64,000 nucleotides of DNA from Photobacterium gaetbulicola Gung47. Its GTDB lineage: Bacteria; Pseudomonadota; Gammaproteobacteria; Enterobacterales; Vibrionaceae. This document shows, piece after piece, positions 34,298 through 42,387 of this stretch; positions within the stretch are counted from its first letter, which is position 1, and the number at the start of each line of letters is the position of its first letter. The DNA lies in the NCBI GenBank assembly GCA_000940995.1, contig CP005974.1, positions 930,001-994,000 of the forward strand, written 5' to 3'. A program made the position numbers and the translations under genes. The notes beneath the pieces were generated by a model, which was given only the letters and a program-made list of their open reading frames with translations, did no database searches and was not told the DNA's origin.

Positions 34298-34315
34298 TGT
34301 GAGAGATCTCTTACA
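34298..34315. promoter_or_regulatory. UvrY/GacA-type box upstream of csrB copy 3
   Basis: The third identical 18-mer, 189 bp before the inferred start of copy 3. Confidence 0.85.
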
Positions 34316-34486
34316 AACTCGTGGGAAATTAAGGTAACTGAAGCAGGCTTAAATCGCCAAGTTATCGTCTAAAGTTATGTATTTAAAGGTTGTTTATTGC
34401 TTTATGGTATATATAAAGCTAGTTGCAACAGTGTTTATCATCTGGAGGCGCTTCTTTATCCAGGCTGAAGGTGTAACCTTATAGGT

Positions 34487-34876
34487 GTCGGAAGGAGCTG
34501 ACGGAACGGAACAGGAAACACCCAAGGATACGGGGAGTCTCAGGATGAGGCCGGTGTACCAGGACGGTATATCGAACAAGGACTGTGAAGGGATAGCCGA
34601 GGAGCGGCGAAATGGTAAGTAGGATGCTTGCCAGTCAGGATGACATAAGGACCACTTCAGGATGAAGTCAGGGACCCCGCCAGGAAGGATGTTGAGAGTC
34701 AGAACAGGATAGGCTGACGGGTCAGGATGGCCACAGGACAACTTCAGGACGAAGAATAAAAGGAATCTGCTGACGGATTACAGCAATTCAACGGATTGAT
34801 GCAGGGAGCACCATAGTAGCGGGACTGCTGCAAGTAAGACCTAAGGGCGCAACGCAAGTTGCGCCCGTTCTTTTTT
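34487..34876 (+). ncRNA. csrB: CsrB-family CsrA-sequestering sRNA, copy 3
   Basis: About 390 nt and very close to copy 1 over most of its length: the same GTCGGAAGGA 5' end, CTGTGAAGGGAT block, GTCAGGATGACA hairpin, CACTTCAGGA-type loops and 3' end. It has roughly 30 GGA triplets. A TAACCT -10 (34474-34479) is placed as in copy 1. The shared terminator (34845-34866) is followed by a T run that overlaps the stop codon of the convergent DUF3301 gene. Copies 1 and 3 look like the more recent duplication, with copy 2 between them. Confidence 0.92.
34845..34876 (+). terminator. Terminator of csrB copy 3
   Basis: The same hairpin as at the other two copies. Its T run (34871-34876) overlaps the end of the DUF3301 reading frame on the other strand. 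Confidence 0.92.
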
Positions 34877-35180
34877 ATTCCCCCGGCATCCGGTGCGGCG
34901 GCACGTGGATCGTCAGCGGGTGGAAGCCTTTCATCACAATATGCCCCTGGTAGGCGTCTTGGCCATCGGCGGAAAACTCAAACAAATAGATAGTATGCCA
35001 GCCCCAGCGGCCGTTGCGGTCACGCAGGCGGTGCTCCCCCCTTGCGGTATTAAGCAGTTGCAGCCCCAAGTGCTCGCAGCGTTGGTTGATGAAGTAATTG
35101 GCCAGCTCGGTTTGTCTTCGTTGCTGCCAGAACAAATAACCAATAATGGCCAGCAGCAAGATCCCCAGCAGATTTTCCAT
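34875..35180 (-). CDS. DUF3301 membrane-anchored protein
   Basis: A 101-residue protein with an N-terminal membrane anchor (LLGILLLAIIGYLFW, residues 4-18) and a basic cytoplasmic part (RCEHLGLQLLNTARGEHRL), then a beta-rich tail (TIYLFEFSADGQDAYQGHIVM). This fits DUF3301, a short family of unknown function. The next gene upstream, after 57 bp on the same strand, is DUF3549; the two are probably an operon. The stop codon lies within the T run of the csrB copy 3 terminator. Confidence 0.75.
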   Translation of the reverse strand: MENLLGILLLAIIGYLFWQQRRQTELANYFINQRCEHLGLQLLNTARGEHRLRDRNGRWGWHTIYLFEFSADGQDAYQGHIVMKGFHPLTIHVPPHRMPGE

Positions 35181-35237
35181 ATCAACATATCCTTTTACTT
35201 TCCCCGGCTGGATCAGTCGGGGAAAGGCTTTATCAAG

Positions 35238-36281
35238 TTACTGAGCGCTTCGGGCGTGTTGCTGAAGCTTGGTGATAGCATCAATCAGTGCCGGATCGGC
35301 CTGGCCGTGCAGTACCTGCAGCATGATCCCGCGTAGCATCGGCAGCATGACCAGGTCGGCAAATAGTTGGTTGAACAGCGCCTGCTCGCCAGTTTCGGCA
35401 AGACGCAACAAGAAGCTGGTTGCCATCTGGGTATCGGTCAAACCCTGCCAGCAACGCCCCGCTACCGCGACCAACACTTCCGGATGGCATAGCGCAGAAT
35501 GGGCCAGCAATTTTTCTAGTTGCCGACGAAGCAGCGAGGTTTCGGCGCCGGAGAGGGCGCGGATTAATGCCGAGACCAAAAATAGATCAGGGGTGTTGAC
35601 CGAGGTCTCTTCGTCAAGGCGCTCGGCTAAACGCGTTGCCAGTGGTTCCGGTAGCTGGCAATGCTCTAGGCAGCCGAGTAAGGCATACAGCGGCGTCAGC
35701 GGTAGGTTGTTGACCGCTTTTCGCAGCAAAGTCGCATTGTTTTCCTGCTTGATGCGGGCACAGACATCGGCTAGGCCCTGCAGGCCGACACCTTGCCATT
35801 TGTCCCAGCCCAGCTCGCCGGTGAGATAATGCTGGGCGTGTTCGTAGTATTGGCTGGCTGGCAAGGCCAGCTGGCTGCGGAGCTGGGCATGGAAGATCGC
35901 CATCTTGTCATCGCTCGGCTTGAAGGTATACGGGTTGGCAGCCAGCTTTTCCTGCTCTTCTTCGGTCGGGGTGCTATTGAGGGTAGCGCCCATGGCTTCG
36001 ATGACGTACTTGATGAAATCCCCCACGGCGGCTTGTTTGAGCAGACCGCGTTCGTCAAGCGGCAGGCGCAAAAACCAGATCCACGGTGGGTTGCCGGCTT
36101 GCCAGAAGGAAATAGACAGGTGGGCATGCTGCTGCAGGGGCCATGGATAGGGCTGGCGGTTGTCTTCCACTGCCTTGAATTGCTCGACGTCGATCTCGTT
36201 GACCCGGCGACCAAGGTCGAAAATTTTGTACTGGCAACCGGCATTGTCTAAGAGTTGGGTAAGGGTATGAAAATTATCCAT
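35238..36281 (-). CDS. DUF3549 family protein
   Basis: A 347-residue protein that matches DUF3549 by its start (FHTLTQLLDNAGCQYKIFDLGRRV) and by FWQAGNPPWIWFLRLPLDERGLL. The C-terminal half (from about residue 195) is made of helical pairs resembling HEAT-like repeats (ALLGCLEHCQLPEPLATRLAERL). No signal peptide or catalytic motif was seen. Function unknown; the family is found next to csrB-yqcC-truC in Vibrio-like genomes as I recall. It is transcribed toward DUF3301. Confidence 0.75.
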   Translation of the reverse strand: MDNFHTLTQLLDNAGCQYKIFDLGRRVNEIDVEQFKAVEDNRQPYPWPLQQHAHLSISFWQAGNPPWIWFLRLPLDERGLLKQAAVGDFIKYVIEAMGATLNSTPTEEEQEKLAANPYTFKPSDDKMAIFHAQLRSQLALPASQYYEHAQHYLTGELGWDKWQGVGLQGLADVCARIKQENNATLLRKAVNNLPLTPLYALLGCLEHCQLPEPLATRLAERLDEETSVNTPDLFLVSALIRALSGAETSLLRRQLEKLLAHSALCHPEVLVAVAGRCWQGLTDTQMATSFLLRLAETGEQALFNQLFADLVMLPMLRGIMLQVLHGQADPALIDAITKLQQHARSAQ

Positions 36282-36463
36282 GGGCAGTCTCAGTGCTCCT
36301 CAATCAAGGACAACGAGTATATACCAAACCTCCTTGTCGATGACACTTTCTCGCTTGGCTGCCGCTATGGTTGCCTTGGGCTCGCGTTGCGGAGGTGGTA
36401 TCCTTCGCCCCCTTAATCCGGACAATCCCTTATTTCGTAGATATTCATTGTAGAGGTCACGTG

Positions 36464-36784
36464 ATGGATAGAGCCCGTCATTGCCATCAATTATTGGAAA
36501 AACTTGCCACAGTGTTGCAGGAGAATGGTTATTGGGAGACCAAGTCGCCCTCGGTTGAGGCGCTGAGCAGCAGCCAGCCGTTTGCCATTGATACCCTGCG
36601 CTGTGAGCAATGGCTCCAGTGGGTTTTTATCCCTAAGCTTAGCCACCTGATCGCGATGAATATGGCATTGCCTGCCGCCTTTGAAATTTCCCCCTATGTT
36701 GAGGAAGCGATGAAAGAAGCCAAGGGCCTGGTGGCTATCTTGGCGGTAACCCGTGAACTTGACCAATTATTTAAGAGTAAATAG
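36464..36784 (+). CDS. yqcC: YqcC family protein
   Basis: A 106-residue helical protein (E. coli YqcC 109 aa) with the blocks LLEKLATVLQENGYW, FAIDTLRCEQWLQWVFIPKL and LPAAFEISPYVEEAM. YqcC has been reported as a partner of the adjacent pseudouridine synthase TruC. Its TAG stop overlaps a possible GTG of truC, so the two are coupled. ATG 36464 (or GTG 36461) follows an AGAGG ribosome site; frames starting near 36371 extend upstream without support. The csrB-yqcC-truC-yqcA order matches E. coli except for two inserted DUF genes. Confidence 0.9.
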   Translation: MDRARHCHQLLEKLATVLQENGYWETKSPSVEALSSSQPFAIDTLRCEQWLQWVFIPKLSHLIAMNMALPAAFEISPYVEEAMKEAKGLVAILAVTRELDQLFKSK

Positions 36785-36786
36785 TG

Positions 36787-37527
36787 ATGGAACTCGAGAT
36801 CCTTTACCGCGATGAATACCTGGTCGCTGTCAACAAGCCTGCGGGTATGCTGGTGCACCGTTCTTGGCTTGATCGCCATGAAACCGTGTTTGTGATGCAG
36901 ACCTTGCGCGATCAGATTGGCCAGCACGTGTTCCCACTGCATCGTCTGGATCGTCCGACATCCGGGGTGCTGCTGTTTGCTCTGTCGAGTGAAACCGCGG
37001 CGCTGATGATGCCGATGTTTGCCGGACGTGACGTGAAGAAGACTTACCATGCCGTGGTTCGCGGTTGGGTCAAGGAGGCGGCGGTATTGGATTATCCGCT
37101 CAAAGAAGAGCTGGATAAAATTGCCGACAAAGATGCCGACCAGGACAAAGAAGCCAAAGATGCAATCACCGCCTATGCACCGTTAGCCAAGGTGGAGACC
37201 AATATTCCGGTCGGCCGCTATGCGACCAGCCGTTATACCCTGGTGGAGATGAAGCCGGAGACGGGGCGCAAGCACCAGCTTCGCCGCCACATGCACCACC
37301 TAAGCCACCACATTATTGGCGATGTGAACCATGGCGATGGCCGCCACAACCGGATGTTCCGCGACAATTACGACTGTCGCCGCCTGATGCTCCATGCCTC
37401 GCGCCTGCAATTGCAGCATCCGCTGACCGGGGAGGCGTTGGATATTCGTGCCGGTGTCGATGAGCCGTGGATGCGGGTGATGGATGCCTTTGGTTGGGCG
37501 GCGGCCTTGATGAAGCCTGACGAATAA
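36787..37527 (+). CDS. truC: tRNA pseudouridine(65) synthase TruC
   Basis: A 246-residue RluA-family synthase. The catalytic aspartate lies in HRLDRPTSGVLLFA (about residue 57), and TLVEMKPETGRKHQLRRHM is the second conserved motif. TruC makes pseudouridine 65 in tRNA(Ile1) and tRNA(Asp). The start is ATG 36787; GTG 36784 overlaps the yqcC stop. The insertion EELDKIADKDADQDKEAKDA near residue 110, rich in Asp and Lys, is a lineage-specific loop. Confidence 0.92.
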   Translation: MELEILYRDEYLVAVNKPAGMLVHRSWLDRHETVFVMQTLRDQIGQHVFPLHRLDRPTSGVLLFALSSETAALMMPMFAGRDVKKTYHAVVRGWVKEAAVLDYPLKEELDKIADKDADQDKEAKDAITAYAPLAKVETNIPVGRYATSRYTLVEMKPETGRKHQLRRHMHHLSHHIIGDVNHGDGRHNRMFRDNYDCRRLMLHASRLQLQHPLTGEALDIRAGVDEPWMRVMDAFGWAAALMKPDE

Positions 37528-37592
37528 ACTTGCATCTAACCTCTTCAAAGACCACAGTTAAGTAACGTAGTTAACACAAAGGATGGTGTTGG

Positions 37593-38057
37593 ATGATGGC
37601 AAAAATAGGTGTATTTGTCGGCTCGGTCTTTGGCGGGGCAGAAGAGGTTGCCCAAGAGGTGGTGTGCTATCTCGTTGGCGCGGGTCACCAGGTCGAGCTG
37701 TTCCTTGAGCCGACCTTGGAGGATTTTCTGGGCTACCAGCAAGATCTGGCGCTGGTGGTATCGTCGACTACCGGCCAAGGGGAAATCCCGGATAATTTAC
37801 TGCCGCTATACCAGGCGCTCAATGACAGCTTCCCGTTGATGCCTCGGTTGCGCTACGGGGTGATTGCGCTGGGTGACTCAAGCTATGGCGAAGATCGTTT
37901 CTGTGGCGGCGGGCGCCAGTTTGACGAACTGCTGGCCCAACTGCAGGCCAAGCCGCTGACGGAACGCCTGGATGTCGATGCGTGCGTCAATTTCGATGCC
38001 TTGGAAGTGGCGATGCCCTGGGTCGAAGGCTGGGCCAAGCAGGCCGATGCGGCATAA
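37593..38057 (+). CDS. yqcA: Flavodoxin YqcA
   Basis: A 154-residue flavodoxin-fold protein of the MioC/YqcA type. The FMN phosphate loop is GSVFGGAEEVAQ (residues 10-21), where the usual Thr is replaced by Gly. STTGQGEIPDNLLPLY is the 50s-loop motif and LGDSSYGEDRFCGGGRQFD the 90s loop. It presumably carries electrons for an unknown reductase. It follows truC by 65 bp, as in E. coli. MioC is an alternative, but mioC lies near the replication origin and the neighbours favour YqcA. Confidence 0.88.
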   Translation: MMAKIGVFVGSVFGGAEEVAQEVVCYLVGAGHQVELFLEPTLEDFLGYQQDLALVVSSTTGQGEIPDNLLPLYQALNDSFPLMPRLRYGVIALGDSSYGEDRFCGGGRQFDELLAQLQAKPLTERLDVDACVNFDALEVAMPWVEGWAKQADAA

Positions 38058-38077
38058 CTGTCTGTGAACTCTTCTAA

Positions 38078-38100
38078 AATGCCCCTAGACACGGGGCATT
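38078..38100 (+). terminator. Possible terminator after yqcA
   Basis: AATGCCCC and GGGGCATT pair across a 7-nt loop, but no clear T run follows. It might end the yqcC-truC-yqcA transcript or the convergent yaeH transcript. Confidence 0.45.
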
Positions 38101-38155
38101 CTGCCGTACAGGAGCCTCGCGACCGCGGCTGGCAAGTAAGGTTCTAATCCATCGA

Positions 38156-38536
38156 TCACTTCAGTTTTTCAAGATCCGCCTCGATCTCGGCGATCTTGTG
38201 GCTCACCACCTGCTCCAGATGGCGCAGGTCGCCGAGGATCTTCTTCTTGATATCCACTTCGCTGTGCTTTTTGTTGGTGATGCGGTCGAGCTCATCGATG
38301 ATAAAGGTCAGGGTGCGGTTGATCTCGGTGACTTCCTTGTATTCCCGGCTGCCGCTGTTGACCATGACGGATTTACGCTGGCGGGGGAATTTGAACTTCA
38401 CACTCTTAGCGAACAGTTCACCTTTCTGCTTGGCAAAGTAGATTTTAAGGATGTCGTTGGCTGCTTCTTGTCGCAGGCTGTAGCGTTCAATGGTGTCCGG
38501 CTTTTCGATGCCGATAGCGGAGAGGTTTGGGTACAT
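38156..38536 (-). CDS. yaeH: UPF0325 family protein YaeH
   Basis: A 126-residue protein that follows E. coli YaeH (128 aa) closely: MYPNLSAIGIEKPDTIERYSL, EAANDILKIYFAKQKGELFAKSVKFKFPRQRK and IIDELDRITNKKHSEVDIKKKIL. It is helical at both ends with a beta region between; function unknown. In E. coli it lies next to dapD and glnD. Here it remains next to glnD, but dapD is far to the left, so the old cluster is split by the recC-to-yqcA block. Confidence 0.93.
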   Translation of the reverse strand: MYPNLSAIGIEKPDTIERYSLRQEAANDILKIYFAKQKGELFAKSVKFKFPRQRKSVMVNSGSREYKEVTEINRTLTFIIDELDRITNKKHSEVDIKKKILGDLRHLEQVVSHKIAEIEADLEKLK

Positions 38537-38645
38537 ACTGGCCTCTTGTCTCTGTTGTTATAGGTATTGGAATGGTTAACGTTGTCGCTATGGTTGGTTT
38601 TTATCAGGAGAGCCAGGCGTACCTGCTCTCCCTGCGTTGATGCGA

Positions 38646-41264
38646 TTATTTCTTCTCTAGGCGCTCTATCAATGCGTCCCTCAGCTGCGCTTGCTGCTCG
38701 TCGCTCAGCTGCTCGCCGTCCTGGTTGGTGACGATGAAAAAGTCCTCGGCACGCTCGCCGATAGTGGTGATTTTGGCGGCTTGCAAGCTGATATGCTGGC
38801 GGGCAAACACCGAGCCGACCCTTGCCAGTAAGCCTGGCATATCCAGTGCAACTAGCTCCATCATGGTCTTCTTTCCAGACTTGGTTGGCAGGAAGTCGAC
38901 GGTGGTTTTGACGTTGAAATGCTGAAGTTTGTAGGGTGGGCGCTTCCTTTTGCGATCCGACTTCATGTGGGTCAGGGCTTTAACCAGTGCCCGGCGGACG
39001 GTCTGGTGGCGGCTCTCCCCCAGAGCTTTGCCGGTTGGGTCGAGTACCATGAAAGTGTCGAGGGCAAAGCCGTCTTTGCTGGTCATAACCTGGGCATCAT
39101 GGACACTGAGGTTCTTCTTGTCCAACTCGGAAACTACAATCGCAAACAGCTTAGATTTGTCCTGGCAGTAGACGAAGACTTCGGTGCCGCCCCGGGTGGG
39201 TTTTTGGCTGATCAGGATCAGTGGTTTGCTGTGATCATCGTGGTTGAGGATAGCCTCGGCATGCCAGGCGATTTGCTTGTGAGTATGGCGCAGGAAGTAG
39301 TCTGCTTTGAAACGTTGCCACAATACCTCGATATCACGCGGGGCAAAGCCTTTACTGCGTAACAGGGCCGAGGCCATCTGCTGGTTGTGGCGGATCCGCT
39401 CGCGCATATCCGGCGGATTCTCCAGGCCACGGCGCAGGGCTTTTTGGGTCGAATAGTAAAGTTCTGCCAGCAGGGTACGCTTCCAGCTGTTCCACAGATC
39501 TTGGTTGGTGGCGCAGATGTCGGCCACGGTCAGGCAGATCAGGTGATCCAGCCGCTCTTCGTCACGCACTTCCTTGGCAAATTCGGTGATCACTTCCGGA
39601 TCGTAGATATCACGGCGTTGGGCAGTGACCGACATCAGCAAATGTTGGTTGACCAGCCATTTGACCAGGTTGGCCTCTGGCTTGGACAGCCCATGCTGGA
39701 GACAGAACTCGTAGGCATCGACGCCACCAAGTTCGGAGTGATCGCCGCCCCGGCCCTTGGCAATGTCATGGAAGATAGCAGCCAGTAACAGGAGCTCTTT
39801 CTTGGTAACCCGAGGGTAGACTTCACAGCATATCGGGTGACGGTCTCGGTTGGCCGGATCACTGAATTTATTGATGTTCTTGAGCAACCGGACGGTGTGC
39901 TCATCCACGGTATAGACATGGAACAGGTCGAACTGCATCTGGCCGACAATTTGGCTCCACTGCGGCAGATACGCTGACAATACGCCATGGCGGTGCATCA
40001 GCTTGAATGCCCGCTGCAGGCAGTTTGGCTGGCGGACCAGCTCCATAAACTTATCCCGAGCCGCTGGGATCTCGATCAGGAAGCGGTTGAGCCGGCGGCG
40101 GGCCGTTCGAAGCTGGCGCAGGGTAGGGGCGGCAATCCCTTCGATTTGTGAGTTGCGGGCAATATGGAGGAACATATCGAGGATGGTTTCTGGCCGGGCC
40201 TGGAACAGCGCCGGTTTGGTCGCCTCGATCAAGTGGCCGCGAAGCTGGAAATCCTCATCGAGGACGAGAGGCTCGGGAGCGGTACCTTTGTTGAGAATGG
40301 CCTGGTCGAACAGTTGCAGCAGCATCTTGTTGAGCTCGGCCACCCGACGCAAGGTGCGGTAGAAATCCTTCATCATTGTTTCTACTGGCCGGTTTCCTTC
40401 GCCTTGGTAGCCCAGTAGCTCAGCGACAGAGGCTTGGTGGCCGAAGGTCAGGCGGTTGTCATAGCGGCGCAGCTCGCAATGGAGGGCAAAGCGGATCCGC
40501 CACAGCGAGTCCTGGCACTCGACCAGCTCTCGGTATTCAGCGTCGGTCAAAAAACCGAAACGGCTCATCTCGAGCAGGCTGGTGGCCCCGAAATGGCGCC
40601 GGGCCACCCAGCTTAGGGTATGGATGTCACGCAGGCCGCCCGGGCTGGACTTGATATCCGGCTCGAGGTTGTAGGTGGTATCGTGGTAACGCGCATGGCG
40701 GGCCTTTTGCTCGTCCAGCTTGGCTTGGTAGAATTGCTCGCTGGGCCAGAAGCTTCCGTCATTAAGGCGCTCTTCCAGCTGCCGGTAGGTATCCTGATTA
40801 CCGCATAGCCAGCGTGATTCCTGCAGGTTGGTCGCCACGGTCAGATCATCCAGACCGAACTTGATACACTCGTCAATGGTTCGGACGCTGTGGCCGACAT
40901 CGAGCTTGAGATCCCACAGCTGGGTGAGGAAGGCACTGACCGTGCTGCCGGTTTTGTCGTCAATCGGTGCTTGGCTCAAGATCAGGATGTCGACATCCGA
41001 CAGGGGGTGCAGCTCGCCGCGGCCATAGCCACCGACCGCGATCAAGGCCAGGCAAGGGTGCGCAGCCAGTCCCAAATGCTGCCACAGCCGCTCAAGCAAC
41101 TGGTCAATGAAGCGCGAGCGGGTCTCGACCAGGTTTGTGACCGGGGTATGAGCCAGGAACTGGGCCTTTTGGTTGGCGGTAAACTGGTCAAGCTCAAGGC
41201 GAAGCTGTGCCGGCGCCATGGGATCAACTGGTTCGGTTGCTGGGTGAGAAATAGGATCTGTCAT
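38646..41264 (-). CDS. glnD: Bifunctional uridylyltransferase/uridylyl-removing enzyme GlnD
   Basis: The 872-residue GlnD is the nitrogen sensor that uridylylates PII (GlnB/GlnK) at low glutamine and removes UMP at high glutamine. Nucleotidyltransferase domain: VGGYGRGELHPLSDVDILIL at about residues 77-96, with the catalytic aspartates at 90 and 92. HD domain: FHDIAKGRGGDHSELG near residue 495. Two C-terminal ACT domains (SELDKKNLSVHDAQV and ALDMPGLLARVGSVFARQHI) bind glutamine. The start ATG 41264 precedes MTDPISHPA. It is the gene upstream of yaeH on the minus strand. Confidence 0.96.
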   Translation of the reverse strand: MTDPISHPATEPVDPMAPAQLRLELDQFTANQKAQFLAHTPVTNLVETRSRFIDQLLERLWQHLGLAAHPCLALIAVGGYGRGELHPLSDVDILILSQAPIDDKTGSTVSAFLTQLWDLKLDVGHSVRTIDECIKFGLDDLTVATNLQESRWLCGNQDTYRQLEERLNDGSFWPSEQFYQAKLDEQKARHARYHDTTYNLEPDIKSSPGGLRDIHTLSWVARRHFGATSLLEMSRFGFLTDAEYRELVECQDSLWRIRFALHCELRRYDNRLTFGHQASVAELLGYQGEGNRPVETMMKDFYRTLRRVAELNKMLLQLFDQAILNKGTAPEPLVLDEDFQLRGHLIEATKPALFQARPETILDMFLHIARNSQIEGIAAPTLRQLRTARRRLNRFLIEIPAARDKFMELVRQPNCLQRAFKLMHRHGVLSAYLPQWSQIVGQMQFDLFHVYTVDEHTVRLLKNINKFSDPANRDRHPICCEVYPRVTKKELLLLAAIFHDIAKGRGGDHSELGGVDAYEFCLQHGLSKPEANLVKWLVNQHLLMSVTAQRRDIYDPEVITEFAKEVRDEERLDHLICLTVADICATNQDLWNSWKRTLLAELYYSTQKALRRGLENPPDMRERIRHNQQMASALLRSKGFAPRDIEVLWQRFKADYFLRHTHKQIAWHAEAILNHDDHSKPLILISQKPTRGGTEVFVYCQDKSKLFAIVVSELDKKNLSVHDAQVMTSKDGFALDTFMVLDPTGKALGESRHQTVRRALVKALTHMKSDRKRKRPPYKLQHFNVKTTVDFLPTKSGKKTMMELVALDMPGLLARVGSVFARQHISLQAAKITTIGERAEDFFIVTNQDGEQLSDEQQAQLRDALIERLEKK

Positions 41265-41325
41265 TGCCGTCCGTGCATAGTCAATACTCTTGCTATAACC
41301 CTATCACGGACAGGCATGATAGCAA

Positions 41326-41351
41326 TAAAAAAGCCGACCCAAGGGCCGGCT
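41326..41351 (-). terminator. Terminator between map and glnD
   Basis: On the minus strand AGCCGGCCC, a TT loop and GGGTCGGCT are followed by TTTTTTATT (hairpin 41332-41351, T run complement of 41326-41331). It ends the map transcript, so glnD should have its own promoter. Confidence 0.85.
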
Positions 41352-41382
41352 CGTACTCTCTTAAGTCATGCCGTGGCGCGAC

Positions 41383-42258
41383 TTAGTTGTTCATCAGGCG
41401 CGGAATTGTGTCATCACTGCGCAGAGTCAGTACTTCACAACCTGTTTCGGTGACCAAAATGGTGTGCTCGTACTGGGCAGATTTCTTGCCGTCGCCGGTA
41501 TAGACCGTCCAGTCATCCGCGGCATCAACGGTACAACCGAATTTACCGGCATTGATCATCGGCTCGATGGTGAAGCACATGCCAGCCTTCAGCACGGTAC
41601 GGTCGCCATTGCGGTAATGGACAACTTGTGGTTCCTCGTGGAACTCGTTGCCGATACCGTGGCCGCAGAAGTCTTTGACAATCGAATACTTGTTTAAAGG
41701 ATTCTTCTTGTTGTTGTCCTTGATGAATTTCTCAATCGCGGTACCGATGTCGCCGACGCGGGCGCCGGGCTTCACTTTACGCATGCCCACGTAAAGGGCG
41801 TCTTGGGTCACGCGGCATAGGCGCTTGTCGGCCGGAGAGACATCACCGACCAGGAACATTTTTGAGGTGTCGCCATGGTAGCCGGCAGGGCGCACGCTCA
41901 AATCGGCATTTTCGTCGTCTGGAACGATGACTGTAATGTCGACGTTGATGATATCACCGTTTTTCAGCACGGCTGGCTTCATCTGACCGTTGCTACCCAT
42001 CTCATCTTGGCTGGCTGGAATACCGTGGCACACGATGTGGTTGATCGACGTACAGATAGATTTTGGAAAACCGTGGTAATCAAGCGGGGCCGAGTAGGCG
42101 CCTTTTTCTAACGCATAATCATGACAGATTTGGTTCAGTTCGTCTGTCGTCACACCTTCTTTGATGTGAGGTTCGATCATTTCTAGCACTTCAGCCGCCA
42201 AACGGCCGGCAGCGCGCATTTTTTCGATCTCTTCAGCCGTTTTGATCTTGATGCTCAT
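41383..42258 (-). CDS. map: Methionine aminopeptidase, type I
   Basis: A 291-residue pita-bread-fold enzyme that removes the initiator Met. Metal ligands are visible: Asp in INVDITV, Asp in YHGDTSKM, His in CGHGIGNEFHEEPQV, Glu in FTIEPM and Glu in YEHTILVTE. It is about 27 residues longer than the 264-aa E. coli enzyme. The extra residues come from three short insertions (after HGIP, before YHGDT, and before YSIVKDFCGHG), which I recall as typical of Vibrio Map proteins. It is divergent from rpsB, as in E. coli. Confidence 0.96.
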   Translation of the reverse strand: MSIKIKTAEEIEKMRAAGRLAAEVLEMIEPHIKEGVTTDELNQICHDYALEKGAYSAPLDYHGFPKSICTSINHIVCHGIPASQDEMGSNGQMKPAVLKNGDIINVDITVIVPDDENADLSVRPAGYHGDTSKMFLVGDVSPADKRLCRVTQDALYVGMRKVKPGARVGDIGTAIEKFIKDNNKKNPLNKYSIVKDFCGHGIGNEFHEEPQVVHYRNGDRTVLKAGMCFTIEPMINAGKFGCTVDAADDWTVYTGDGKKSAQYEHTILVTETGCEVLTLRSDDTIPRLMNN

Positions 42259-42387
42259 TCAGTCTTCTCTGTTTGGTTGTTACCTCTTCATTACATGGTA
42301 ACAGTGAGGGGGCTGGATGGAAACCAAGTTTCAGTACAATCGCCGAATTGAAAACATTGGTGCTGGATTTTGGTTGCGAAAATATGG

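Noticed and set aside
33611..34741. Several minus-strand frames of 64-115 codons antisense to csrB copies 2 and 3
   Set aside because: They are antisense to the repeated GGA motifs, which read as Ser, Pro and Leu rich strings. No homology or ribosome sites were seen.
32855..34876. CRISPR-like array, because of regularly recurring CAGGATG motifs
   Set aside because: Motif spacing is irregular and short, with no constant-length spacers, no leader and no cas genes; the motifs are CsrA sites.
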